Source: Streptomyces sp. Root1304
Lineage (GTDB): Bacteria; Actinomycetota; Actinomycetes; Streptomycetales; Streptomycetaceae
Assembly: GCF_001426405.1 (NCBI RefSeq)
Contig: NZ_LMEP01000001.1
Coordinates: 998,041-1,059,441 of the forward strand
DNA length: 61,401 nucleotides
Direction: 5' to 3'
Part shown: positions 23,999 through 32,646 of the stretch, piece after piece
How the letters are laid out: each line of letters begins with the position of its first letter
How positions within the stretch are numbered: the first letter of the stretch is position 1
Notes under the pieces: model-generated
What the model saw: the letters and a program-made list of their open reading frames with translations, nothing else
What the model was told of the DNA's origin: nothing
Database searches by the model: none
Program-made: the position numbers and the translations under genes

Positions 23999-24040
23999 GC
24001 GGCTCCCGTCTTCACCGCCGCGGCTCCCGTCTTCACCGCC
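23999..24040. repeat. 21-bp perfect tandem repeat between the LacI and protease genes
   Basis: A 21-bp unit beginning GCGGCTCCCGTCTTC occurs at 23999-24019 and immediately again at 24020-24040, with a decayed third copy after it. It lies in the 193-bp gap between the LacI-family gene and the protease gene. No function is evident. Confidence 0.7.
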
Positions 24041-24137
24041 GCGCGGCACCCGCCTTTACATCGGGCATACAGGGTTCTGTCGGGCTTCTCACCCGGTCCT
24101 CAGACGGCTCTCATCTACGGATCCGAGAGTCGTACCC

Positions 24138-25205
24138 ATGACGGACTTCCAGCAGCAGCCGCAGCAGCCTCACCACCCGCCGAGGCCGCCGTACGATCCG
24201 ACGCAGCCGATCACGACCGAGCCGGGCACCACGGTGTGGCCGTCCGGCGGGCACGTGCCGCCGCCGGTGGGACCCCCCGTCGCCGCCCCGGCAGGCGGCG
24301 CCCCCGGTGCCCGGCGCCGCGCCAAGCGCGGGGTCGGCCTCCTGGTCGCCGTGGCCATCGCGGCCGCCGCGGTCGGCGGCGGTACGGCGACGCTGGTCCA
24401 GCAGCTCACCTCCGACACCCCCGCCACCGCCTCCACCGCCGTGAGCGGCACCAACGTCTCTGCCCGCGACACCGGCACGGTCGCCGGGGTCGCCCAGGCG
24501 GTCTCCCCGTCGATCGTCGAGATCTCCGCGGCCTCGAACGCCGGCAAGTCCACCGGCTCGGGCGTGATCATCACCTCCGACGGCGAGATCGTCACCAACA
24601 ACCACGTGATCTCCGGGGCCTCCGAGATCACCGTGCAGCTCAGCGACGGGAAGTCCTACCCGGCCTCGGTCGTCGGCACCGACCCCGACAAGGACCTGGC
24701 GCTGATCAAACTGCGGGGCGCCTCCGGCCTCAAGACCGCCACCCTCGGCTCCTCGAAGGACGTCAGGGTCGGCGACGAGGTCGTCGCCATCGGCTCCCCC
24801 GAGGGCCTGACCGGGACCGTCACCAGCGGCATCGTCTCCGCCCTCGACCGGGACGTGACCGTCGCCAAGGACGAGAGCGGCCAGGACCAGCAGCAGGGGC
24901 AGGGGCAGCAGTACGACCCGCGGCAGGGCTGGCCGTTCGAGTTCGGCGGCCGGCAGTTCAACGGCGACACCGGCTCGTCGAAGACGACGTACAAGGCGAT
25001 CCAGACCGACGCCTCGCTCAATCCGGGGAATTCCGGCGGCGCGCTGATCAATATGAACGGCGAGATCATCGGAATCAATTCGGCCATGTATTCGCCCAGT
25101 TCTTCGAGCGGTTCGACGGCCGGCAGCGTCGGTCTCGGATTCGCGATCCCGGTCGACACCGTGAAGGCCGACCTGGACGGTCTGCGGGCGGGCGGCGGCA
25201 ACTGA
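24138..25205 (+). CDS. HtrA/DegP-like membrane-anchored serine protease without PDZ domain
   Basis: The 355-residue protein has a Pro/Gln-rich cytoplasmic segment, a membrane anchor (about 62-85) and an extracytoplasmic trypsin-like domain. The triad is visible: His156 (NNHV), Asp186 (KDLALI) and Ser299 (NPGNSGG). A Gln/Gly-rich loop ([15 protein letters not shown], near 253-267) interrupts the domain. The protein ends right after the protease core, with no PDZ domain, unlike most HtrA proteins. It directly precedes a two-component system that may control or sense envelope stress. Confidence 0.9.
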   Translation: MTDFQQQPQQPHHPPRPPYDPTQPITTEPGTTVWPSGGHVPPPVGPPVAAPAGGAPGARRRAKRGVGLLVAVAIAAAAVGGGTATLVQQLTSDTPATASTAVSGTNVSARDTGTVAGVAQAVSPSIVEISAASNAGKSTGSGVIITSDGEIVTNNHVISGASEITVQLSDGKSYPASVVGTDPDKDLALIKLRGASGLKTATLGSSKDVRVGDEVVAIGSPEGLTGTVTSGIVSALDRDVTVAKDESGQDQQQGQGQQYDPRQGWPFEFGGRQFNGDTGSSKTTYKAIQTDASLNPGNSGGALINMNGEIIGINSAMYSPSSSSGSTAGSVGLGFAIPVDTVKADLDGLRAGGGN

Positions 25206-25249
25206 ACGCCGTACCCGCCGGTGAACGGGCCGCGTGCGACGCTGAGCCC

Positions 25250-25978
25250 ATGACCGACCAGCGACACGAAGCCGAACGCATCCTCATCGTCGACGACGAG
25301 CCCGCCGTACGGGAGGCCCTGCGCCGCAGCCTCGCCTTCGAGGGGTACGGGACGCAGGACGCCGTCGACGGCCTGGACGCGCTCGCCCGGATGGAGTCGT
25401 ACGCCCCCGACCTCGTCGTCCTCGACGTCCAGATGCCCCGGATGGACGGGCTGACGGCGGCCCGCCGCATCCGGGCCTCCGGCTCCACCGTGCCGATCCT
25501 GATGCTGACCGCCCGCGACACCGTCGGCGACCGCGTCACCGGACTCGACGCGGGCGCGGACGACTACCTCGTGAAGCCCTTCGAGCTGGACGAGCTGTTC
25601 GCCCGGATCAGGGCGCTGCTGCGGCGCAGCTCGTACGCCTCCGCCCGGTCCGGCGGCCCGGCCGACGCCGACGTGCTGTCCTTCGAGGACCTGCGGATGG
25701 ACCTGGCCACCCGCGAGGTGACCCGGGGCGGGCGGACGGTCGAGCTGACCCGGACCGAGTTCACGCTCCTGGAGATGTTCCTCGCGCACCCGCGCCAGGT
25801 CCTCACCCGCGAGCAGATCCTCAAGGCGGTGTGGGGCTTCGACTTCGAACCGAGCTCGAACTCGCTGGACGTGTACGTGATGTACCTGCGGCGCAAGACG
25901 GAGGCCGGCGGCGAGCCGCGCCTCGTGCACACGGTGCGGGGCGTCGGGTACGCGCTGCGCGGAGGAGGCGGGGAGTGA
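25250..25978 (+). CDS. OmpR-type response regulator
   Basis: The 242-residue protein has a receiver domain with acidic pair DDE (15-17), phosphoacceptor Asp59 ([12 protein letters not shown]), Thr in MLTARD and Lys in VKPF, then a winged-helix output domain (about 140-235) with [23 protein letters not shown]. It follows the protease gene by 44 bp and its stop overlaps the start of the kinase gene (GTGA). The pair resembles MprAB-like envelope-stress systems, which are also encoded next to an HtrA-type protease in mycobacteria. Confidence 0.93.
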   Translation: MTDQRHEAERILIVDDEPAVREALRRSLAFEGYGTQDAVDGLDALARMESYAPDLVVLDVQMPRMDGLTAARRIRASGSTVPILMLTARDTVGDRVTGLDAGADDYLVKPFELDELFARIRALLRRSSYASARSGGPADADVLSFEDLRMDLATREVTRGGRTVELTRTEFTLLEMFLAHPRQVLTREQILKAVWGFDFEPSSNSLDVYVMYLRRKTEAGGEPRLVHTVRGVGYALRGGGGE

Positions 25979-27366
25979 CCGGTCCCCTGACGTGGTTCCG
26001 TTCCCGGCCGCTGCGCTCGCGGCTCGCGCTGCTCACGGCGGTCGCGGTGGCGGTCGCGGTGGCGGCGGTGTCGCTGGCCTGCTGGTTCGTCACCCGGGCG
26101 CAGCTGGAAGCCGAGATGGACTCCTCGCTGCGCGGCACCCGGCTCGACCCGAACGGGGTGCAGAGCCTCCTCTCGCTGTGCCGGCAGGGCACGACGCCGC
26201 CGCCGGTGGCGGGCTCGTACACCGTGCAGGTGATCCTCGCCAACGGCAGCGTGTGCACCTCCGGCAAGGCCGCGATCCCGGCCGGAGCCGGTGACCTCGC
26301 GGTGGCGCGGGGGCAGCTGGAGTACGTCCTGCACACCGTCAAGGACGACGCCGGGCGGGAGATGCGGGTCTACACCTACCCGCAGGAGGGACCGATCGGG
26401 CTCGCGGTCTCCGTCGCCCGGCCCCTCGACGAGATCGACAACTCGATGTCCACCCTGCGCTGGGTGCTGTTCCTGGTCTCCGGGATCGGCGTCGTCGGCG
26501 CGGGCGCGGCCGGGCTCTGGGTCGCGCGGACCGGTCTGGAGCCGGTGAACCGGCTGACCGGGGCCGTCGAGCACGTGGCCGCGACCGAGGACCTGACCGT
26601 CCGCATCCCGGTGGAGGGCGAGGACGAGATCGCCCGGCTGTCCCGCTCGTTCAACGCGATGACGGCGGCGCTCGCGACCTCCCGGGACCGGCAGGCGCAG
26701 CTCATCGCGGACGCCGGCCACGAACTCCGTACGCCCCTCACCTCGCTGCGCACCAACGTCGAGCTGCTCGCGCGCAGCGAGGAGACCGGCCGGGCGATCC
26801 CGCCGGAGGACCGGCGGGCCCTGATGGCCTCGGTGAAGGCGCAGATGACGGAGCTGGCCGCGCTGATCGGCGACCTCCAGGAACTGGCCCGCCCGGACAC
26901 GGCCGAACCGGGGCCGCTCGCCGTGGTCCCCTTCCACACGATCCTGCGGACGGCCCTGGACCGGGCGCGGCTGCGCGGCCCGGAGCTGACCTTCGTCACG
27001 GACCTGGCGCCCTGGTACGTACGGGCGGACGCGGCGGCCCTGGAACGGGCGCTGGTCAACGTCCTGGACAACGCGGTGAAGTTCTCGCCGCCCCGGGGCA
27101 CGGTCGAGGTGACCCTGATGCGCGGCGAACTCACGGTCCGCGACGAGGGCCCCGGCATCCCCCCGGACGAACTCCCGCACGTCTTCGAACGCTTCTGGCG
27201 CTCCCCCTCGGCCCGCAGCCTCCCGGGCTCGGGCCTGGGCCTGTCGATCGTGGCCCGCACGATCCACCACGCGGGCGGCACGGTGACCCTGGCCCCGGCG
27301 ACGTCCGGCGGGACGGTGGCGACGGTACGACTGCCGGGGGCACCGACACCGCCACCGGAGCACTGA
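25975..27366 (+). CDS. Sensor histidine kinase of the OmpR-type pair
   Basis: The GTG at 25975, after GGAGGAGG, gives 463 residues. Two membrane spans (about 17-38 and 160-183) flank an extracytoplasmic sensor of about 120 residues containing two cysteines ([10 protein letters not shown] and GSVCTSG). A HAMP domain follows, then the H-box [13 protein letters not shown] near 248, N-box [12 protein letters not shown], and G-boxes DEGPGIP and GSGLGLSIV. The cytoplasmic tail is short and Pro-rich. It is translationally coupled to its regulator. Confidence 0.93.
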   Translation: MTGPLTWFRSRPLRSRLALLTAVAVAVAVAAVSLACWFVTRAQLEAEMDSSLRGTRLDPNGVQSLLSLCRQGTTPPPVAGSYTVQVILANGSVCTSGKAAIPAGAGDLAVARGQLEYVLHTVKDDAGREMRVYTYPQEGPIGLAVSVARPLDEIDNSMSTLRWVLFLVSGIGVVGAGAAGLWVARTGLEPVNRLTGAVEHVAATEDLTVRIPVEGEDEIARLSRSFNAMTAALATSRDRQAQLIADAGHELRTPLTSLRTNVELLARSEETGRAIPPEDRRALMASVKAQMTELAALIGDLQELARPDTAEPGPLAVVPFHTILRTALDRARLRGPELTFVTDLAPWYVRADAAALERALVNVLDNAVKFSPPRGTVEVTLMRGELTVRDEGPGIPPDELPHVFERFWRSPSARSLPGSGLGLSIVARTIHHAGGTVTLAPATSGGTVATVRLPGAPTPPPEH

Positions 27367-27425
27367 GGCGCCGGCGGGGGCGGATATCGGGGGCGCCCGG
27401 CGGCCGTACCGGGGAGGGTGTCGGC

Positions 27426-28235
27426 ATGGACGAACGCGGCCTCGCCCCCGACGGAACGATCGCGCGCGAAGGCGCCCTGGAGCGGGTGGCCCCGGCGTTC
27501 GCGCCGGCCGTCGAGGCCGCCCGCGCACGGATCGCGGCGGTGTTCGGGCCGGACCGCCTGCACAGCGCCTATCTGTACGGCAGTGTTCCGCGCGGCACCG
27601 CGATCCCCGGCGTCTCCGACCTCGACCTGCAGCTGGCCCTCCACCGGGAGCCCACGGCGGCCGACCGCGCCGACGCGCGCGCCGTCGAGGCGGGGCTCGA
27701 CCGCGACTTCCCCGAGGTCGACGGCGTCGGCTTCCTGCTGTCCGGCACCGGGTCGCTGCTCAGCGAGGCCGAACGCCATGACGCGGGCTTCTTCCTCGCC
27801 TGCCTCTGCACCCCGCTGCTCGGCCCCGACCTCGCCGCCGGGCTGCCCCCGTACCGGCCGACCTCGCTCCTCGCCCGTGAGACCAACGGCGACCTCGCCC
27901 GGCTGCTCCCGGGCTGGCGGGCCCGCGCCGACGTGGGCACCGACCCGCGCGCCCTGGGGCGGAGGGTCGGCCGCCGCCTGGTCCGTACCGGCTTCACCCT
28001 GGTCATGCCGCGCTGGGGCGGCTGGACCAGCGATCTCGACCGGTCGGCGGAGGTGTTCGGCGGCTACTACCCGGAGCGCGCGGCGCAGATGCGGCTCGCG
28101 GTGACGACGGGCCGGGCGACCGCGCCCGATCCGGCCGTCCTGGACGTGCTCGTCGACGAGCTGGGGCCCTGGCTGGCGGCCGAGTACACGGCGGTGCACG
28201 GCGAGAAGACGCCGAGGGCCGGGCAGCCGGCCTGA
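27426..28235 (+). CDS. Nucleotidyltransferase-domain protein
   Basis: The 269-residue protein has LYGSVPRGTAIPGVSDLDLQLAL (about 51-73), the G-S-x-x-R-G plus D-x-D motif of the DNA polymerase beta-like nucleotidyltransferase superfamily that includes aminoglycoside adenylyltransferases and MNT toxin partners. The third catalytic Asp may be in FPEVDGVGF. The C-terminal two-thirds are helical and unassigned. No HEPN partner gene is adjacent, so a toxin-antitoxin role is unlikely. Substrate unknown. Confidence 0.8.
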   Translation: MDERGLAPDGTIAREGALERVAPAFAPAVEAARARIAAVFGPDRLHSAYLYGSVPRGTAIPGVSDLDLQLALHREPTAADRADARAVEAGLDRDFPEVDGVGFLLSGTGSLLSEAERHDAGFFLACLCTPLLGPDLAAGLPPYRPTSLLARETNGDLARLLPGWRARADVGTDPRALGRRVGRRLVRTGFTLVMPRWGGWTSDLDRSAEVFGGYYPERAAQMRLAVTTGRATAPDPAVLDVLVDELGPWLAAEYTAVHGEKTPRAGQPA

Positions 28236-28252
28236 GCCGGGCGCGGCTCCCC

Positions 28253-29122
28253 CTAGTTGTGCCGGAGAAGCGCCTCCACCAGCCCCGTGCGGGTGTTGGG
28301 GAAGTCCATCGGGACGATTCCCAGGCCCGTCCGGCCGGACATCTCCGCGCCGTCGAGGAAGCCGTGGACGCGGGGGTTGAGGCGGTCGGAGTTCCAGCGG
28401 GGCGGCAGGGAGGCCGAGGTGCTGACGAAGTTCACGTAGAGGCGGCCGGGCTGGGCGACGGCCGTGCGGAAGTGTGCCTCGATCTTGGGGTACTTGGCGT
28501 CGGGCAGGGCGTTCCAGTCGTCCTGGATGGCGAGGGTGGAGCCGTCCCCCCAGCGCAGTCCGCCGGGCAGGCCGCCGTTGTCGGCGATCAGGACGACCTT
28601 GCCGCGGGCCTCTCCGAGCAGCGGCACCCCGTTGCCGATCCGGAAGAGGGAGCGCCAGCCACGTCCGTCGAGGTAGTCGTCGAAGACCGCGCGGAAGGTG
28701 GCGTCGGACTCCTCCGAGTACTCCTGCTTGACCCGCATGAGGACGGTCTCGGAGGGGTGGGCGGCGAGGAAGTCCCGGCAGGCGACGAGGACGTCGCCGA
28801 ACATCATGTTCTGGTACGAGGGTCCGTGGTGGATGGCGAAGGAGCCGCTTGTCACCCGGCATCTGACGTCCAGGAACCGGATGCCGCTGTCCAGCTGCTG
28901 CCCGATGGTGGTGTTCTGGCACTCCGACCAGGGCCCGCCGAACCGGGCGCCGGAGTCGTGCGTGCCGGGGATCGTGAGCCGCTGGAGCGGGATGCCGTCG
29001 CCGTGCGCCCCCATCCACGCGCGTACGTCCACGGCCGAGGCGGCGGGCGCCCCGAGCATCACTCCGGCCCCTGCGGCGAGGGCCCCCACGAGAAAGCTAC
29101 GTCGCTCCATGCGCCGCAGCAT
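28253..29122 (-). CDS. Secreted phosphatidylinositol-specific phospholipase C-like protein
   Basis: The precursor of 289 residues has a twin-arginine-type signal (MERRSFLVGALAAGAGVMLGAPAASA). The mature enzyme shows the PI-PLC X-domain: LTIPGTHDSGA with the first catalytic His, GIRFLDVRCR, and the second His in AIHHGPSYQN; WRSLFRIGNG and GKVVLIADN are further matches. Such enzymes cleave phosphatidylinositol or GPI to a cyclic inositol phosphate. The start at 29122 was kept, but the ATG at 29110 would place the twin arginines at residues 3-4 and is plausible. Confidence 0.87.
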   Translation of the reverse strand: MLRRMERRSFLVGALAAGAGVMLGAPAASAVDVRAWMGAHGDGIPLQRLTIPGTHDSGARFGGPWSECQNTTIGQQLDSGIRFLDVRCRVTSGSFAIHHGPSYQNMMFGDVLVACRDFLAAHPSETVLMRVKQEYSEESDATFRAVFDDYLDGRGWRSLFRIGNGVPLLGEARGKVVLIADNGGLPGGLRWGDGSTLAIQDDWNALPDAKYPKIEAHFRTAVAQPGRLYVNFVSTSASLPPRWNSDRLNPRVHGFLDGAEMSGRTGLGIVPMDFPNTRTGLVEALLRHN

Positions 29123-29142
29123 GACAGGTCCATATCAAAACA

Positions 29143-29192
29143 GGGAAGGGGGCGACGGACCGCCGAATCCGGCGGTCCGCCACCCCCTTCCC
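29143..29192 (-). terminator. 19-bp interrupted stem terminator after the 5'-nucleotidase gene
   Basis: GGGAAGGGGG (29143-29152) pairs with CCCCCTTCCC (29183-29192), and CGGACCGCC (29156-29164) pairs with GGCGGTCCG (29171-29179), separated by a small symmetric internal loop. It lies between the 5'-nucleotidase stop and the PI-PLC start, both on the minus strand. Confidence 0.75.
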
Positions 29193-29244
29193 CGGGGCGC
29201 CCCTCAGGCCGTGCCCGGGGTGCCCCTCGGGCTGCGCCCGGGTA

Positions 29245-31071
29245 CTACTGCACGACGGTGATGCGGTTCGCCGCCGGGACCGGCAGCGGGGCGGACGCCG
29301 AGGAGCGGCTCGCCAGGTAGGCGTTGAAGACGTCCAGGTCCGAGGCGCCGACCAGCTTGTTCGTGCCGGTGGCCAGAGCCGCGAAGCCGTCGCCGCCGCC
29401 CGCGAGGAACTCGTTCATCGCGACGCGGTAGGTCTTCGACGGGTCGATCGCCTCACCGTTCAGCTTGATCGTGCCGTCGACGACGCGGTCCGCGCCCGTC
29501 TTCGTCATGTCGAGCGTGTACGTGAGGCCCTTCGAGATCTGAAGGATCTTGACGGAGTTCAGGTTGGAGCCGCTGACCTGCTGCTTCAGCGCGGTGATCA
29601 GGTTCGCGCCGGTCAGGTCGACCACGTTCATCATGTTGGTGAAGGGCTGCACGGTGAAGGACTCGCCGTACGTCACCACGCCGTCGCCCTCGGCGCCGGA
29701 CGCCTTGAAGACGAGGTCGGAGCGGATGCCGCCCGGGTTCATCAGGGCCAGCTGCGCGCCGCCCTTGTCCGCGGGGGCCAGGCCCTCCAGCTGCGCGTCG
29801 GCGATCAGGTCGCCGAGCGGCTTCTCGTACGCCGTGGAGCCGCGGCCGTTGATGTCGGCGGCGATGAAGCCCTGCGGGCGGTTCGCGACCGGGGCCGCGA
29901 TCGTCCGCCAGTCCTCGATCAGCTTCGTGACGTCCGCGGCCTTCGGCACGTCACGCGTGACGATGTGGTTGGCCGACGCGACGGCCGTCCGCACGATGTC
30001 CTTGGTGGCGCGGTCGTACGTCAGCGTCGTGTCGGTGTACAGCTTGCCGAACGAGGACGCCGAGGTGACCAGGCGCGGCTTGCCCGCCGGGTCCGGGATG
30101 CTGCACACGTACGCCTGGTGGGTGTGGCCGGTGACCAGCGCGTCGACCTGCGGCGAGACCTTCTTCGCGATGTCCACGATCGCGCCGGAGACGCCCTCGC
30201 CCTCACCGTCGCCATTGCCGTCGCAGTTGTAGTCGACGGCCTGCGAGGCCGGCATGCCGCCCTCGTGGACCAGTGCGACGATGGACTTGACGCCCTTGCG
30301 CTCCAGGACCTTCGTGTACTTGTTGATCGTCTCGACCTCGTCACCGAACTTGAGGCCCTTGACGCCCTCGGCGGTGACGACGTTCGGGGTGCCCTCCAGG
30401 GTCACGCCGATGAAACCGATCCGGACGCCGTCCTTCTCCCAGATGAAGTACGGGTCGAGCAGCGGCTTGCCGGTCTTCTCGTTCGTCACGTTGGCCGCGA
30501 GGTACGGGAAGTCGGCACCCTCGAACTCCTCGCCCTTGACGAAGCAGCCGGCGGTCGGGTGACAGCCGCCGTTCTGCATCCGGGCCAGCTCGACGGCACC
30601 CTCGTCGAACTCGTGGTTGCCCACCGAGGTGACGTCCAGGTCCAGCTGGTTCAGCGCACCGATGGTCGGCTCGTCGTGGAAGAGCCCGGACAGCAGGGGC
30701 GAGGCACCGATGAGGTCACCGGCCGCCGCCGTCACGGAGTAACGGTTCCCCTGACGCGCCTGACGCAGGTGCGTGGCCAGGTACTCGACACCGCCGGCGT
30801 CGATCTTCTCGGCGGTGCCGTCCGCCTTGGTCCGGGTGACCTGCCCGGACGAACCGGCCGGCGGCTCCAGGTTGCCGTGCAGGTCGTTGAAGGACAGCAG
30901 CTGGACGTCGACCATCCGGCCCCAGCCCTTGCCGTTGCCCTGCCCGGCGGCGAACACGTCGCCGCTCGCCCCGGCCGACGGCATCGCGGCGACGAGCGCC
31001 CCGACCGTCGCAAGTCCCGCCCCAGCGGCCAGAACACGCCGCGCGGTCTTGTTCTTCCTCGGTGTCGCCAT
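29245..31071 (-). CDS. Secreted 5'-nucleotidase / metallophosphoesterase
   Basis: The 608-residue precursor (start ATG 31071 after GGGAG) has a signal peptide ending near PSAGASG. The metallophosphatase domain shows SFNDLHGNLEP, AAGDLIGASPLL, SVGNHEFDEG, LVHEGG and VTGHTHQAY, the metal-ligand series of UshA-type enzymes; the C-terminal substrate domain carries MNEFLAGGGDGFAAL. It releases phosphate from extracellular nucleotides. From memory the S. coelicolor orthologue responds to phosphate starvation, but I did not find clear PHO boxes upstream. It diverges from mshD. Confidence 0.92.
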   Translation of the reverse strand: MATPRKNKTARRVLAAGAGLATVGALVAAMPSAGASGDVFAAGQGNGKGWGRMVDVQLLSFNDLHGNLEPPAGSSGQVTRTKADGTAEKIDAGGVEYLATHLRQARQGNRYSVTAAAGDLIGASPLLSGLFHDEPTIGALNQLDLDVTSVGNHEFDEGAVELARMQNGGCHPTAGCFVKGEEFEGADFPYLAANVTNEKTGKPLLDPYFIWEKDGVRIGFIGVTLEGTPNVVTAEGVKGLKFGDEVETINKYTKVLERKGVKSIVALVHEGGMPASQAVDYNCDGNGDGEGEGVSGAIVDIAKKVSPQVDALVTGHTHQAYVCSIPDPAGKPRLVTSASSFGKLYTDTTLTYDRATKDIVRTAVASANHIVTRDVPKAADVTKLIEDWRTIAAPVANRPQGFIAADINGRGSTAYEKPLGDLIADAQLEGLAPADKGGAQLALMNPGGIRSDLVFKASGAEGDGVVTYGESFTVQPFTNMMNVVDLTGANLITALKQQVSGSNLNSVKILQISKGLTYTLDMTKTGADRVVDGTIKLNGEAIDPSKTYRVAMNEFLAGGGDGFAALATGTNKLVGASDLDVFNAYLASRSSASAPLPVPAANRITVVQ

Positions 31072-31222
31072 CTCTCCCACTCGTCCCCTTGCCCCTTTTG
31101 TGGCGTTGACATACGCCCCCGTCTGCCGGTGCAGCCTAGAGTCAACGCGCGTAGCGCAACAGGGGGTAGCGGGTTACAAGACAGTTGCCGCCGCCTTTCC
31201 CCGGCGCGGCGGCGTGTCGCCG

Positions 31223-31228
31223 TAAGGT
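31223..31228 (+). promoter_or_regulatory. -10 box of a probable leaderless mshD promoter
   Basis: TAAGGT lies seven bases before the ATG of mshD, and no ribosome-binding site intervenes. Confidence 0.45.
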
Positions 31229-31235
31229 CGTGCCC

Positions 31236-32162
31236 ATGACTTCCGACGCGGCGCCGGCCCTCGAACCGGGACGGCAGATCCACACGTATGACGAGCTCAC
31301 GCCCGAGCAGATCCAGGACGTACTGGACCTGCTGGAGGCCGCCGACAGCGCCGACGGCGTCCACGCGGTCTCCGAACAGGGACGGCTCTACCTCCGCCAC
31401 GGCAGCCGCGAAGGCGTCCGCCACTTCCTGCTCACCGTCGGCGCCCACCTCTACGGCTACGCCCAGCTGGAGGAGACCGACCCCATCGAGGCCCCCGCCG
31501 CCGAGCTGGTCGTCCACCCCTCCCACCGGGGCCGCGGCCACGGCCGGGCGCTCGGCACCGCCCTGCTCGCCGCCTCCGGCAAGCGGCTGCGCGTCTGGGC
31601 GCACGGCGGCAAGTCGGCCGCCCGGCACCTCGCGCAGGTCCTCGGGCTGACGCTCTTCCGCGAACTGCGCCAGCTGCGGCGCCCGCTCGCCCCGCTCGAC
31701 ATCCCCGAGCCGGCGCTCCCCGAGGGCGTCACCGTCCGTACCTTCGTGCCCGGCCAGGACGACACGGCCTGGCTCGCGGTCAACGCGACCGCGTTCGCCC
31801 ACCACCCGGAGCAGGGCTCGCTCACCCAGCGCGACCTGGACGACCGGATGGCGGAGCCCTGGTTCGACCCGAAGGGCTTCTTCCTGGCGGAGAAGGACGG
31901 CAAGCTGGTCGGCTTCCACTGGACGAAGACGCACGGCGAGGAGCAACTCGGGGAGGTCTACGTGGTCGGCATCCTGCCGACCGCCCAGGGCGGCGGCCTC
32001 GGCAAGGCGCTGACGGCGATCGGCCTGCGGCACCTGGCGGCGCAGGGGCTGCCGACGGCGATGCTGTACGTGGACGCCGACAACACGGCGGCGGTGACGG
32101 TGTACGAGCGGCTGGGCTTCGTCACGCACGAGGTGGACCTGATGTACCGCACGGAGTCGTAG
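31236..32162 (+). CDS. mshD: Mycothiol synthase
   Basis: The 308-residue protein has the two tandem GNAT domains of MshD. Acetyl-CoA-binding segments are ELVVHPSHRGRGHGRALG (N-terminal domain) and YVVGILPTAQGGGLGKALT (C-terminal, catalytic). MLYVDADNTAAVTVYERLGF is the usual GNAT ending. MshD acetylates Cys-GlcN-inositol in the last step of mycothiol synthesis, which identifies the organism as an actinomycete. A strong intrinsic terminator follows. Confidence 0.95.
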   Translation: MTSDAAPALEPGRQIHTYDELTPEQIQDVLDLLEAADSADGVHAVSEQGRLYLRHGSREGVRHFLLTVGAHLYGYAQLEETDPIEAPAAELVVHPSHRGRGHGRALGTALLAASGKRLRVWAHGGKSAARHLAQVLGLTLFRELRQLRRPLAPLDIPEPALPEGVTVRTFVPGQDDTAWLAVNATAFAHHPEQGSLTQRDLDDRMAEPWFDPKGFFLAEKDGKLVGFHWTKTHGEEQLGEVYVVGILPTAQGGGLGKALTAIGLRHLAAQGLPTAMLYVDADNTAAVTVYERLGFVTHEVDLMYRTES

Positions 32163-32183
32163 AACCGTAAGTCCGGTTCACCA

Positions 32184-32211
32184 GGGGGCGGTTGACACCG
32201 CCCCCTTCTTT
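32184..32211 (+). terminator. Intrinsic terminator after mshD
   Basis: GGGGGCGG (32184-32191) and CCGCCCCC (32198-32205) form a perfect 8-bp stem with a six-base loop, followed by TTCTTT. Confidence 0.85.
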
Positions 32212-32212
32212 G

Positions 32213-32250
32213 CACCACCCTTCCACTACTTGATTAGTGAAAGGGTGGTG
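32213..32250. promoter_or_regulatory. Large palindromic operator for the GntR/YtrA repressor
   Basis: CACCACCCTTCCACTA (32213-32228) and TAGTGAAAGGGTGGTG (32235-32250) are inverted repeats matching at 15 of 16 positions around CTTGAT. The core CACTA-CTTGAT-TAGTG resembles sites I associate with YtrA-subfamily GntR repressors. It ends ten bases before the likely GTG start, so a bound repressor would block its own operon. Confidence 0.78.
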
Positions 32251-32259
32251 GAAGGGATC

Positions 32260-32646
32260 GTGGTCGAGTACCGCATCGACCGGCGCAGTGGCGTCGCCAC
32301 CTACCTCCAGATCGTCCAGCAGACGAAACAGGCCCTCCGGATGGGCCTCCTGGAACCCGGCGACCGACTGCCCACCGCACGCGAGGTCGTCGAAGCGACG
32401 GCCATCAACCCCAACACGGTCCTCAAGGCCTACCGCGAACTCGAACGCGAAGGCCTGGTCGAGCCCCGCAGGGGCCTCGGCACCTTCGTCCGCGCCACGC
32501 TCGGCACGAACCCGGCCGACTCGCCCCTACGCGGCGAACTCGCCGACTGGGCCCGCCGGGCACGAGCGGCGGGACTGGAGCGGGAGGACGTGGCCGCGCT
32601 CTTCACATCCGTACTGAGGGAACACTTCGAGGGGGACGACGCATGA
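32260..32646 (+). CDS. GntR-family regulator, YtrA subfamily
   Basis: The GTG at 32260, after GGAAGGG, gives 128 residues beginning VVEYRIDRRSGVATYLQIVQQ. The winged helix-turn-helix contains LPTAREVVEATAINPNTVLKAYRELEREGLVEPRRGLGTFV; only a short C-terminal helical tail follows, which defines the YtrA subfamily that controls adjacent ABC exporters. Its stop overlaps the start of the ATPase gene (ATGA). A 38-bp palindrome overlaps its promoter, so autoregulation is likely. A TTG at 32230 lies within the operator and is a less likely start. Confidence 0.9.
   Translation: MVEYRIDRRSGVATYLQIVQQTKQALRMGLLEPGDRLPTAREVVEATAINPNTVLKAYRELEREGLVEPRRGLGTFVRATLGTNPADSPLRGELADWARRARAAGLEREDVAALFTSVLREHFEGDDA

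Noticed and set aside
27426..28235. MNT/HEPN toxin-antitoxin system
   Set aside because: The nucleotidyltransferase gene has no adjacent HEPN gene and the protein is longer than MNT antitoxins.
26376..29018. Long minus-strand open frame across the kinase and nucleotidyltransferase genes
   Set aside because: The real genes on the other strand show full family motifs; the antisense product is Arg/Pro/Gly-rich and motif-free.
31103..31148. GCGTTGAC and GTCAACGC inverted repeat between the 5'-nucleotidase gene and mshD
   Set aside because: Arms are perfect but 30 bp apart and match no site I know; kept out as probably coincidental.
32192..32197. Consensus TTGACA as a -35 box for the GntR-type gene
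   Set aside because: It is exactly the loop of the mshD terminator, and no -10 box lies 16-19 bp downstream.
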